DNA of 13,860 nucleotides from an uncultured Prevotellaceae bacterium (GTDB lineage: Bacteria > Bacteroidota > Bacteroidia > Bacteroidales > Muribaculaceae), in contig CALDIG010000108.1 of assembly GCA_937904375.1 (NCBI GenBank), positions 1 through 13,860 of the forward strand, given 5' to 3'. The notes under the pieces were generated by a model, which did not search any database, was not told where the DNA came from, and was given only the letters and a program-made list of their open reading frames with translations. The translations under genes were made by a program, and so were the position numbers. This document shows positions 1 to 6,553 of this stretch, piece by piece (within the stretch, counting starts at the first letter, position 1; every line of letters begins with the position of its first letter).

Positions 1-373
1 GCATGCGTCCGAATTGCTTGCGGTAGCCGTAGTGAGAATTGATGACTTTGTGTTTTACAGGCATTGAGTAATTTGTCACGTCAATAACCTTGGTGCTGGG
101 GATATTTGCGTTCTGGTAAGGATTTACGCGGTCGCTGTTCCAAGCTTCGCTGTAGATGTCGGCATTGTCGCCCTGTTTGTCTCCGTAGAGGTCTTTGGCA
201 TATTTTTGAGCCTCTTCTACTTGGATTTTGTCTTTAATTTTCTCCTGCTTGGCAAGGAGGTCTCTGTGTGCTTTGCGATAATCGCTGATTGATTGTGCGC
301 TAGCTGCGATACTAACCGATATAAGTGCTATACTTATGAAACCTAATCGCAGACTAATAGTTGATAACTTCAT
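1..373 (-). CDS. Exported M23-family peptidase, N-terminal part (cut by window edge)
   Basis: The first 124 codons are visible, reading leftward from the ATG at 373-371, and the gene runs out of the window. Residues 1-26 look like a signal peptide: a basic start (MKLS), a hydrophobic core and an ASA site before Gln27. A charged, helix-prone stretch follows (about 31-66). Residues 83-124 carry VNPYQNANIPS, then IDVTNYSMPV, then HYGYRKQFGRM. In Bacteroidota this pattern (proline-rich linker, MPV, YG-R) immediately precedes the zinc-binding HxxxD motif of M23 (LytM/lysostaphin-like) endopeptidases, so the cut falls just at the expected His; base 1 is a C in the sense strand, which fits a His codon. 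The family cleaves peptide cross-links in peptidoglycan or acts as a regulator of amidases. The catalytic domain itself is not visible, so activity cannot be judged. It is divergent from the nuo genes and probably unrelated to them. Confidence 0.75.
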   Translation of the reverse strand, partial: MKLSTISLRLGFISIALISVSIAASAQSISDYRKAHRDLLAKQEKIKDKIQVEEAQKYAKDLYGDKQGDNADIYSEAWNSDRVNPYQNANIPSTKVIDVTNYSMPVKHKVINSHYGYRKQFGRM

Positions 374-393
374 ATTACATTGTTTAAAAGTTT

Positions 394-472
394 CAAGAAG
401 CCAAAAAATGCGAGTTTTAAAAAGATAGATGAGGCAGAGCTCCAGTTTACAAGCCTGCTCTCGGGCTTCTTG
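394..472 (-). repeat. 9-bp inverted repeat in the peptidase leader
   Basis: CAAGAAGCC at 394-402 is matched perfectly by GGCTTCTTG at 464-472, with 61 nt between them. In the leftward transcript this hairpin would end about 20 nt before the peptidase start codon. The upstream arm can instead pair locally: AAGCC on the + strand at 450-454 matches GGCTT at 464-468 (5 bp, short loop). The two pairings exclude each other, as in attenuator-like leaders. The repeat is directly visible; any regulatory role is inference. Confidence 0.4.
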
Positions 473-511
473 TTGACCTCGATAGTGGGTCACTACATGA
501 ATAAGAACGCA

Positions 512-519
512 CAAAATTA
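512..519 (-). promoter_or_regulatory. Candidate proximal promoter -7 element for the peptidase gene
   Basis: Read leftward this is TAATTTTG, a full match to the Bacteroidota -7 consensus TAnnTTTG. No good TTTG lies at the expected upstream distance; the nearest partial match (TTG) is about 22 bp away. It would give a leader of roughly 130 nt that still includes the 9-bp inverted repeat. Such short motifs arise by chance in AT-rich DNA, so this is a secondary candidate. Confidence 0.25.
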
Positions 520-692
520 GGCATTTATTTCCACATAGGAGCAATATTTTTCATTAAATAGTGTAAAATTGTGTATATAATACTAAAAAATCTTTTGTAA
601 TCATTTAGAAAACAAGCTGTTGTGATTTACGCTTCATAACCAGTTTTTTCGACCCTATTCAAGCGGTTGATCATGGGCTAAATTGTGTGCTG

Positions 693-723
693 CAAAGTTA
701 GCGATTTTTTTTGAATTTGCAAA
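693..723 (-). promoter_or_regulatory. Strong Bacteroidota-type promoter, leftward (for the peptidase gene)
   Basis: On the minus strand TTTG (720-723) is followed after exactly 19 bp by TAACTTTG (693-700). This matches both the -33 and -7 consensus of the Bacteroidota primary sigma factor, with a consensus-like spacer. Transcription would begin near 686-688. The next leftward gene starts at 373, so the leader would be about 310 nt, or a separate small RNA could be made. The match is seen directly; its use is inferred. Confidence 0.55.
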
Positions 724-852
724 TGACGGGTGCTTTTTTGTTCTTTTTTACAGAGGCTGTGTAGGGTGGTGTTTTTTTGTCAAAAATAAGACTTTTTGTA
801 AACTTGTTAATAATTTAATAATAGATATTTTCTTTAAAAGCGAAAAAAATAC

Positions 853-860
853 TATATTTG
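853..860 (+). promoter_or_regulatory. Promoter -7 element of the nuo-atp gene run
   Basis: TATATTTG matches the Bacteroidota -7 consensus TAnnTTTG and is followed by CACCGC, after which transcription would begin near 866-868. The -33 region (about 828-832, T-rich, no clear TTTG) is weak, but the DNA upstream is very rich in A and T. The leader to the nuoA ATG would be about 170 nt. It is the only good rightward match upstream of nuoA and is the likely main promoter of the whole gene run. Confidence 0.5.
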
Positions 861-894
861 CACCGCAAAAGAGACAGCGATGCAAAAGAAGCAA

Positions 895-903
895 CGTTCT
901 TTA
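895..903 (+). promoter_or_regulatory. boxA-like antitermination motif in the nuo leader (tentative)
   Basis: CGTTCTTTA resembles the boxA antitermination element of E. coli rRNA leaders (TGCTCTTTA), differing at two of nine bases. It lies about 30 nt after the predicted transcription start and is followed by TCTTTTGAAAATTG. A boxA would suit a run of genes more than 13 kb long, but a nine-base near-match in AT-rich DNA is weak evidence. It also overlaps a possible 12-codon reading frame (ATG 880 to TGA 918). Confidence 0.2.
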
Positions 904-947
904 TCTTTTGAAAATTGATTGCAAATAAAGAGACTAAATACATATTG

Positions 948-974
948 CAATGACTAATGCATTGTGCATCAATG
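948..974 (+). repeat. Overlapping short inverted repeats in the nuoA leader
   Basis: CAATG (948-952), CATTG (960-964) and CAATG (970-974) follow one another, so the middle element can pair with either neighbour, and ATGCA/TGCAT (957-961 and 965-969) adds a further small palindrome. The stems are only 5 bp. They lie about 60-90 nt before the nuoA start. They may be a minor structured leader or chance. Confidence 0.25.
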
Positions 975-1035
975 TGCAAGATGTGTTAGCGTGTTTCTAT
1001 TGATAATAATTTTAAAAATACAATACTTTATTTTT

Positions 1036-1404
1036 ATGGTTTTACTCGGTATTCAAAGTACTACATTGGCTGTCACCGCGGTGCTCACGGGCGTGGTCTT
1101 GGTATTTGCCGCACTGCTGATAGCAAAGCTCATTGGTCCTCGCAGCTTCACACAGAAGAAAGGCGAGACCTATGAATGTGGTATTCCAACACGTGGCGAC
1201 AGCATGGCGCAGTTCCATGTAGGGTATTATTTGTTTGCTATCCTATTCCTCATGTTTGACGTGGAGACAGTGTTCTTGTTCCCGTGGGCTGCAATCTCTA
1301 AGAGCCTGGGCACAACGACGCTGCTGGCTGTTGGCACATTTTTGTTCATTTTAGTTCTGGGCCTTGCCTATGCCTGGAAGAAAGGAGCGTTGAGATGGAA
1401 GTGA
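1036..1404 (+). CDS. nuoA: Complex I subunit A (NuoA), membrane arm
   Basis: This is a small membrane subunit of NADH:quinone oxidoreductase-type complex I. It lies beside NuoH at the junction of the quinone cavity and the membrane arm. The 122 residues are normal for the family. Three membrane segments are visible (about 10-33, 61-87, 95-115). The loop after the first holds YECGIP (46-51), and the second helix carries FDVE (74-77) followed by FLFPWA (80-85), the most conserved NuoA block, with the acidic residue thought to be part of the proton path. The frame stays open upstream to 964, but that stretch gives an AT-rich, unlike-NuoA sequence, so ATG 1036 is the start. It is the first gene after the promoter at 853-860, and its last 10 bases overlap nuoB. 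Confidence 0.95.
   Translation: MVLLGIQSTTLAVTAVLTGVVLVFAALLIAKLIGPRSFTQKKGETYECGIPTRGDSMAQFHVGYYLFAILFLMFDVETVFLFPWAAISKSLGTTTLLAVGTFLFILVLGLAYAWKKGALRWK
1382..1387 (+). promoter_or_regulatory. Ribosome binding site of nuoB
   Basis: AAGGAG lies 7 nt before the nuoB ATG (1395), inside the end of nuoA. Clear Shine-Dalgarno sequences are uncommon in Bacteroidota, so this one supports both the nuoB start and translational coupling to nuoA. Confidence 0.6.
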
Positions 1405-2054
1405 AAATCAAAAGCATGAAGCATGAGGACTTCAAGGACAATGAGTATATCGACAAGCTCGTTGAGGAACTGAATGCCAGCGGCACTAATGTTGTCGTGG
1501 GCAAGCTCGACCAGTTGATAAACTGGGGCATCAGCAACTCGTTGTGGCCTTTCTGCTTTGGCACTAGCTGCTGCGCTATCGAGTTCATGTGCTTAGGCGC
1601 CGCCCGCTACGACATGGCACGTTTCGGCTTTGAGGTGGCACGAAACTCACCCCGCCAGGCCGACTATATCATGTGCCAGGGCACTATCACCTACCGCATG
1701 GCTCCAGCCTTGAAGCGCCTCTATGAGCAGATGGCAGAACCCAAATATGTGATTGCCTGTGGCGCATGCACCGTGAGTGGCGGTCCCTTCAAGAACAGTT
1801 ACTGTGTGGTGAAGGGCATTGACGAGATTATCCCGGTGGATGTGTATCTGCCTGGCTGTCCTCCACGCCCCGAGGCGATGTTCTATGCCCTGATGCAGCT
1901 CCAGCGCAAGATTAAGGTGCAGAAGTTTTTTGGCGGCGTGAACCGCAAAGAGAAACGTAAAGAGTTCTTCGACGCTAAGAATACTCAACAAGTGGCAGCA
2001 CCTGTTGAGGAGGCACAAGAACCGGCAATCGAGAATTTGAATAATCAAGAATAA
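1395..2054 (+). CDS. nuoB: Complex I subunit B (NuoB), carries iron-sulfur cluster N2
   Basis: NuoB holds the [4Fe-4S] cluster N2, the last iron-sulfur centre before quinone, at the interface with NuoD and NuoH. The 219-residue product shows the cluster ligands: the adjacent pair Cys59-Cys60 in FGTSCCAIEFM, Cys125 in ACGACTVSGG, and Cys155 in YLPGCPPRPEA. The ARFGFEVARNSPRQAD block (75-90) is also typical. The core ends near residue 178. About 40 residues follow, first basic (NRKEKRKEF) and then acidic and Ala/Pro/Glu-rich, ending in NNQE, which goes beyond what the N2 domain needs. The ATG overlaps the end of nuoA by 10 bp and has a good ribosome binding site; an internal Met at codon 8 is a less likely start. 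Confidence 0.96.
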   Translation: MEVKIKSMKHEDFKDNEYIDKLVEELNASGTNVVVGKLDQLINWGISNSLWPFCFGTSCCAIEFMCLGAARYDMARFGFEVARNSPRQADYIMCQGTITYRMAPALKRLYEQMAEPKYVIACGACTVSGGPFKNSYCVVKGIDEIIPVDVYLPGCPPRPEAMFYALMQLQRKIKVQKFFGGVNRKEKRKEFFDAKNTQQVAAPVEEAQEPAIENLNNQE

Positions 2055-2073
2055 GAAATACACATTTATATAT

Positions 2074-3723
2074 ATGGCAGATTTCCAAGAAAAAATCGGC
2101 AACTTGTGTCCCGAGGCTCAGTGTGACGACAGCGGCGAGTTCCTGCTGGTTACTGTCCCCGACGAGAAATGGCATGACCTGGCCACTGCTCTCAAGAATG
2201 AGATGCACTTCGACTATCTCACCGCCCTCGTGGGTGTGGACTGGAAAGAGGAGCTTGGCGTGATGTATTACTTGACCAATACCGACACACAAGAGATGAT
2301 TCACGTGAAGGTGGCTACCACCGACCGCGAGCAGCCACGCCTGCACAGCGTGAGCGACCTGTGGGCAGTAGCCAACTACCAGGAGCGTGAGGTCTTTGAC
2401 TTCTATGGCATAGAGTTTATCAATCATCCCGATATGCGTCGCTTCTTCCTGCGCAACGACTGGGTGGGTTACCCCTTGCGCAAAGACTACGACGACAGTC
2501 CCGAGAAGAACCCCGTACCACTCGACGACGAGCAGAACGAAGACAATACCTATCGCCTCGTGGAAGACGAGGACGGCAATGTGACCCGCATCGACGGCAA
2601 GGTGTTTGACGACGACGAGTATGTCATCAATGTTGGTCCGCAGCATCCCTCCACTCACGGCGTGATGCGTTACCGCACCTCTATCGAGGGCGAGCTGGTG
2701 AAGAAGGTTGATGTGGTGAGCGGCTACATCCATCGCGGCATCGAGAAGATGTGCGAGAGCCTCACTTATCCGCAGACCCTGCTCTACACCGAGCGTCTAG
2801 ACTATATGTCGGCTCACATCAACCGCCACTGCCTGTGCCTGTGCATCGAGAAGGCGATGGGACTTGAGGTGCCTCGCCGCGCCGAACTCATACGCATGAT
2901 GATGGATGAGCTGATGCGTCTCTCGAGCCACCTGTTGAGCTACGGCTGTTTGACAATGGACCAGGGTGCCACCACGGCGTTCTTCTATGGCTTCAGGGAA
3001 CGCGAACTTATCTATGACATCTTCGACAAGACCTGCGGAGCCCGCATGTCGATGAGTTATATGACCATTGGCGGCGTGGTCGCCGATGTGCATCCCGAGT
3101 TTATCAACGACGTGCGTCACTGCTGTGATGTGGTGACCGAGAAGTTGAAAGAGTACCACAAGCTCTTCAGCGGCAACGTGATTGCTGTGAACCGCATGAA
3201 GGGTGTGGGAATTTTGAGCAAGGAAGATGCCATCAACTATGCCGTTACCGGTCCTTCGGGACGTGCCAGCGGCTGCCATTGCGACGTGCGCAAGTGTCAT
3301 CCCTATTCGCTCTACAACGAGGTGGAGTTTGACGAGGTGATCCTTGAGAATGGCGACTCTATGGACCGCTACATGGTGCGTATGAAGGAGATGGAAGAAT
3401 GCATCAAGATTTTGCGCCAGTGCTGCGATATGCTTGAGAAAGAAGGCATTGAGGGAGAATACATCGCCAAGGTACCCAAACTCATCAAGCTGCCCGCCGG
3501 TCACTGGTATCAGCAGGTAGAGGGCAGCCGCGGCGCCTTTGGAGTATATCTCGAGAGCGATGGCGACCCCAAGCCGTTCCAGAAACCTTATCGCCTCCAC
3601 TTCCAGAGTCCTTGCTTCAACTTGGTGGGTGTCGTTGACCTCACCTGCAAGGACAACCTGATTGCCGACCTTATCACTATCACGGCATCAATCGACTATG
3701 TGATTCCTGATATTGACCGATAA
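2074..3723 (+). CDS. nuoCD: Complex I fused subunits C and D (NuoCD), quinone-binding arm
   Basis: One 549-residue protein joins NuoC (about 1-145) and NuoD (about 182-549). The fusion is known from E. coli and from Bacteroidota. The NuoC part ends with ANYQEREVFDFYGIEF and NHPDMRR (100-123). A strongly acidic linker of about 40 residues (140-182) leads into NuoD. There GPQHPSTHG (188-196) supplies His191 and His195, matching the quinone-site histidine loop, and RLDYMSA (241-247) holds Tyr244, matching the Tyr that binds the quinone head group. NuoD binds quinone together with NuoB and NuoH. The gene starts 19 bp after nuoB. The next gene is nuoH, so nuoE, nuoF and nuoG, which lie between D and H in the 14-gene operons, are absent here. 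Confidence 0.96.
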   Translation: MADFQEKIGNLCPEAQCDDSGEFLLVTVPDEKWHDLATALKNEMHFDYLTALVGVDWKEELGVMYYLTNTDTQEMIHVKVATTDREQPRLHSVSDLWAVANYQEREVFDFYGIEFINHPDMRRFFLRNDWVGYPLRKDYDDSPEKNPVPLDDEQNEDNTYRLVEDEDGNVTRIDGKVFDDDEYVINVGPQHPSTHGVMRYRTSIEGELVKKVDVVSGYIHRGIEKMCESLTYPQTLLYTERLDYMSAHINRHCLCLCIEKAMGLEVPRRAELIRMMMDELMRLSSHLLSYGCLTMDQGATTAFFYGFRERELIYDIFDKTCGARMSMSYMTIGGVVADVHPEFINDVRHCCDVVTEKLKEYHKLFSGNVIAVNRMKGVGILSKEDAINYAVTGPSGRASGCHCDVRKCHPYSLYNEVEFDEVILENGDSMDRYMVRMKEMEECIKILRQCCDMLEKEGIEGEYIAKVPKLIKLPAGHWYQQVEGSRGAFGVYLESDGDPKPFQKPYRLHFQSPCFNLVGVVDLTCKDNLIADLITITASIDYVIPDIDR

Positions 3724-3780
3724 AGCGTGAGCAACAAGAGAGATTAAAACAGATTATCAATACACATTATTATAATAGTT

Positions 3781-4863
3781 ATGTTTGACTTTAGTGTAGT
3801 CACAACTTGGTTTAATGACCTATTGACAGGAGTAATGCCGCAATGGCTGGCAACCACCATTGAATGTGTGATAATAGCAGTGTTGCTATTGTTGGCTTAC
3901 ACCGTGTTGGCAATGTTCTACATCATGTATGAGCGTTGGGTATGTGCCTGGTTCCAGTGCCGTCGCGGTCCACTGCGTGTGGGACCGTGGGGCTCGCTGC
4001 AGATTTTTGCCGACGTGATCAAGATGCTCATCAAAGAGGTTATCGACCTGTGGAAGACCGATAATTTCCTTCACAAGCTGGCACCTTACTTCGTGCTGGT
4101 GGCATCGGTGGTGGTATTTGCCTGTCTGCCCTGGGGCAAGGGGATGCAAGTTATTGATTTCAACGTGGGCATCTTCTTCATGACAGCGGTGTCGTCGCTG
4201 GGTGTTATTGGCATTTTGCTCGCTGGATGGTCGAGTAACAGCAAATATACCCTCATCGGCGCCATGCGAAGTGGCGCGCAGATGATTAGCTACGAGCTCT
4301 CGATTGGCATCGCCATGCTCACCATTGTGTGCCTGTCGGGCACCATGAGCGTGACAGGGCTTGTTGAGGCACAGCAGAATGGCTGGTTCATCTTCACTGG
4401 TCACATCCCTGCCATCATCGCGTTTATCATCTATGTGATTGCCGCCACCGCCGAGACCAACCGTGGTCCCTTCGACCTTCCCGAGGCAGAGCATGAGCTT
4501 ACTGCCGGTTATCACACTGAGTATTCAGGTATTCACTTCGGCTTCTTCTACCTTGCCGAGTACCTTAACCTCTTCATTGTGTCGGGAATCGCGTCGCTGC
4601 TCTTCTTGGGCGGTTGGATGCCGCTGCATGTTCCAGGATGGGATGGCTTCAACACCGTGATGGATTATATTCCGTCAATCATCTGGTTCCTGGGCAAGGC
4701 GATATTCGTGTCGTTCATCATCATCTGGTTCAAGTGGTCGTTCCCACGTGTGCGCATCGACCAGATGCTGGCACTCGAGTGGCGCTACCTCATGCCCATT
4801 GGACTGGTGAACCTTGTGGTGATGGCGGTTCTTGTGAGCCTTGGCTGGCATTTCGCAGGATAA
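3781..4863 (+). CDS. nuoH: Complex I subunit H (NuoH), quinone-channel membrane subunit
   Basis: NuoH anchors the peripheral arm and forms most of the quinone channel. The 360-residue protein has about eight membrane segments. Family signatures are YERWVCAWFQCRRGPLRVGP (50-69), then WGSLQIFADVIKMLIKE (70-86), and AETNRGPFDLPEAEHEL (224-240) with AGYHTEYSG (242-250), the charged cytoplasmic loop that couples quinone chemistry to proton pumping. Cys60 replaces the more usual Arg in the RRRGP motif, a small oddity. The start codon is 57 bp after nuoCD. The gene is intact, with its C-terminal end complete, and is followed not by nuoI but by the ATP synthase genes. Confidence 0.96.
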   Translation: MFDFSVVTTWFNDLLTGVMPQWLATTIECVIIAVLLLLAYTVLAMFYIMYERWVCAWFQCRRGPLRVGPWGSLQIFADVIKMLIKEVIDLWKTDNFLHKLAPYFVLVASVVVFACLPWGKGMQVIDFNVGIFFMTAVSSLGVIGILLAGWSSNSKYTLIGAMRSGAQMISYELSIGIAMLTIVCLSGTMSVTGLVEAQQNGWFIFTGHIPAIIAFIIYVIAATAETNRGPFDLPEAEHELTAGYHTEYSGIHFGFFYLAEYLNLFIVSGIASLLFLGGWMPLHVPGWDGFNTVMDYIPSIIWFLGKAIFVSFIIIWFKWSFPRVRIDQMLALEWRYLMPIGLVNLVVMAVLVSLGWHFAG

Positions 4864-4993
4864 TTTTTTAGTTTAGAGTTTAGTGTTTAGAGGTTAGAGA
4901 TTCTTTAAGATTTTAAGCATTAATCTTTGAATTAAATACTTTATATACTTGTGGTTTGATTTTTTAAAACAGAATAAATAAATTCTCGTGGTT
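4864..4993 (+). other. nuoH-atpD junction, AT-rich spacer
   Basis: This 130-bp gap is one of the two longest within the rightward gene run. It begins with four tandem 7-bp units (4871-4898). A 6-bp inverted repeat, AAGATT (4907-4912) with AATCTT (4922-4927), follows, but without a T-run, so it is not a convincing terminator. TATACTTG (4944-4951) matches the -7 consensus TAnnTTTG with one mismatch, but TTTG at 4926-4929 is only 14 bp upstream, too close for a good promoter. A separate start of transcription for the atp genes is thus possible but not shown. Confidence 0.4.
4871..4898 (+). repeat. Tandem heptamer repeat, four units
   Basis: Four 7-bp units follow without gaps: GTTTAGA, GTTTAGT, GTTTAGA, GGTTAGA. 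Each differs from the first by at most one base. The array starts 7 bp after the nuoH stop codon and is the only clear tandem repeat I see in the window. Such arrays can change copy number by replication slippage. Confidence 0.75.
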
Positions 4994-6496
4994 ATGAACG
5001 AAAATTTTGGAAAAATAACACAGGTGATTGGTCCTGTTGTCGATGTGACCTTTGAGGGCGAGGGAAACCAGGTGCCCGAAATATATACCGCTCTGTCGGT
5101 TGCCCGTCACGATGGCACAGAGCTGATGCTTGAGGTGGAGCAGCACATTGGCGAGAACACCGTGCGCTGCGTGGCAATGGACAGCACCGACGGCTTGCAG
5201 CGCGGCACAAAGGTTAATAATTTGGGACAGCCCATCTCAGTGCCCACCGGCGAACAGGTGAAAGGCCGCCTTCTCAACGTGATAGGTGAGCCTATCGACC
5301 ACCTTGCCGACCTTAAAGGCGGCGACCGTCGTCCCATCCACCAACCCACGCCCGACTTCAGCGAATTGTCAATCTCTCAAGAGATTCTATATACTGGTAT
5401 CAAGGTGATTGACCTCATCGAGCCATTCTCTAAGGGTGGAAAGATTGGTCTCTTCGGTGGTGCTGGTGTAGGCAAGACGGTACTCATCATGGAGCTTATC
5501 CACAACATCGCTCACGGTCACAGTGGCTTCTCGGTGTTTACTGGAGTGGGTGAGCGCACCCGCGAGGGTAACGACCTGCTACGCGAGATGATCGAGAGTG
5601 GCGTTATCAAATATGGCGACAAGTTTAAGGAGGAGATGGCCAATGGCGAGTGGAACCTCGACAGCGTGGATATGGACAGCGTGGCACAGAGTCAGGCGAC
5701 ATTGGTGTTCGGCCAGATGAACGAGCCTCCTGGCGCGCGTATGCGTGTGGCACTCTCGGGACTTACCGTTGCCGAGCAGTTCCGTGACCAGGACGGCGGT
5801 GGCCGCGACATCCTGCTGTTTATGGATAACATCTTCCGTTTCACCCAGGCAGGTAGCGAGGTATCGGCACTTTTGGGCCGCATGCCGAGCGCCGTAGGTT
5901 ATCAGCCGACGCTTGCCAGTGAGATGGGCAAGCTGCAGGAGCGCATCACCTCTACCAAGAGCGGCAGTATCACCTCGGTTCAGGCTGTGTATGTGCCTGC
6001 CGACGACTTGACTGACCCTGCTCCCGCCACCACCTTCAACTTCCTTGACGCTACCACCGTGTTGAGCCGCAAGATTACCGAGCTGGGTATATATCCCGCC
6101 GTTGACCCGTTGGCATCGACCTCACGCATCATGGATCCTAACATCATAGGCGAGGAACACTACAACGTGGCTCAGCGTGTTATCCACTTGTTGCAGAAGT
6201 ATAATGAGCTTCAGGACATCATCGCCATCCTCGGTGTTGATGAGTTGAGCGACGAAGACAAACTCGTGGTATCGCGCGCGCGTCGCGCCCAGCGCTTCCT
6301 CTCGCAGCCATTCTTCGTTGCCGAGCAGTTTACTGGCGTGCCAGGCGTGATGGTTCCGCTCAATGAGACAATTCGTGGTTTCAAGATGATTCTTGACGGT
6401 GAGGTTGACGACCTTCCCGAGCAAGCATTCCTGAATGTGGGCACCATTGACGATGCTATAGCCAAGGGCAAGAAACTGCTTGCACAAGTGGGATAA
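4994..6496 (+). CDS. atpD: F1Fo ATP synthase subunit beta (catalytic)
   Basis: The beta subunit carries the three catalytic nucleotide sites of F1. The 500-residue product shows the N-terminal barrel (GKITQVIGPVVDV, 6-18), Walker A GGAGVGKT (155-162), GERTRE (186-191) with the catalytic Glu187, Walker B ending at Asp278 in ILLFMD, and the C-terminal PGVMVPL region. Between VI205 and LVFGQMNEPPG (237-247) lie about 31 residues where E. coli has about four. This insertion, largely acidic (KFKEEMANGEW), is to my knowledge usual in Bacteroidota. The start is ATG 4994; a GTG two codons earlier (4988) is possible but gives a less typical N-terminus. It is the first gene of the embedded ATP synthase block, 130 bp after nuoH. 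Confidence 0.97.
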   Translation: MNENFGKITQVIGPVVDVTFEGEGNQVPEIYTALSVARHDGTELMLEVEQHIGENTVRCVAMDSTDGLQRGTKVNNLGQPISVPTGEQVKGRLLNVIGEPIDHLADLKGGDRRPIHQPTPDFSELSISQEILYTGIKVIDLIEPFSKGGKIGLFGGAGVGKTVLIMELIHNIAHGHSGFSVFTGVGERTREGNDLLREMIESGVIKYGDKFKEEMANGEWNLDSVDMDSVAQSQATLVFGQMNEPPGARMRVALSGLTVAEQFRDQDGGGRDILLFMDNIFRFTQAGSEVSALLGRMPSAVGYQPTLASEMGKLQERITSTKSGSITSVQAVYVPADDLTDPAPATTFNFLDATTVLSRKITELGIYPAVDPLASTSRIMDPNIIGEEHYNVAQRVIHLLQKYNELQDIIAILGVDELSDEDKLVVSRARRAQRFLSQPFFVAEQFTGVPGVMVPLNETIRGFKMILDGEVDDLPEQAFLNVGTIDDAIAKGKKLLAQVG

Positions 6497-6553
6497 AAGA
6501 AATAAAAGTTCCGTTTGTTGCGATGCCATCTCAACATACTAAACAAGAAAACT

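Larger units (their letters stand above)
380..520 (+). other. Possible 46-residue ORF or gene remnant (doubtful)
   Basis: An open frame could begin at TTG 380 (or ATT 374) and ends at TAG 518-520. It would encode a short protein with a basic start (FKSFKKPK), then DEAELQFTSLLSGFLLTSIV, a moderately hydrophobic segment, and a polar end. The patch from about 421 to 500 is less AT-rich than its surroundings, which is why I noticed it. Against it: no ATG start, no promoter visible on this strand, and the same bases form the inverted repeat in the leader of the opposite gene, which is an equally good reason for the different composition. I recognise no homologue. Confidence 0.15.
374..1035. other. 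Divergent AT-rich intergenic control region
   Basis: This 662-bp stretch separates the leftward peptidase gene from rightward nuoA. I see no convincing protein gene. Most of it is very AT-rich, except a patch at about 421-500 whose base composition is closer to that of the genes. It contains a strong leftward promoter match (693-723), a second leftward candidate (512-519), a rightward promoter element (853-860), a 9-bp inverted repeat in the peptidase leader (394-402 with 464-472) and a weaker one at 630-634 with 661-665. The long open frame at 683-928 crosses both promoters, has composition typical of AT-rich non-coding DNA and resembles nothing I know, so I do not call it a gene. Confidence 0.7.

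Noticed and set aside
683..928. 81-codon open frame upstream of nuoA
   Set aside because: It starts with TTG, covers both divergent promoter elements, gives a Phe/Lys/Cys-rich product typical of translated AT-rich DNA, and resembles no family I know.
964..1035. 24-residue upstream extension of NuoA
   Set aside because: It starts with GTG, is AT-rich and does not fit the NuoA N-terminus; ATG 1036 gives a normal 122-residue protein.
1975..2733. Long minus-strand open frame (252 codons) opposite nuoB/nuoCD
   Set aside because: It lies opposite strongly conserved coding sequence and is a by-product of codon use there; its His/Val-rich product has no family features. The same holds for other long antisense frames at 2797-3600 and 3886-4515.
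4907..4927. Possible terminator after nuoH
   Set aside because: The stem is 6 bp of A/T with a 9-nt loop and no T-run after it, too weak to call a terminator.
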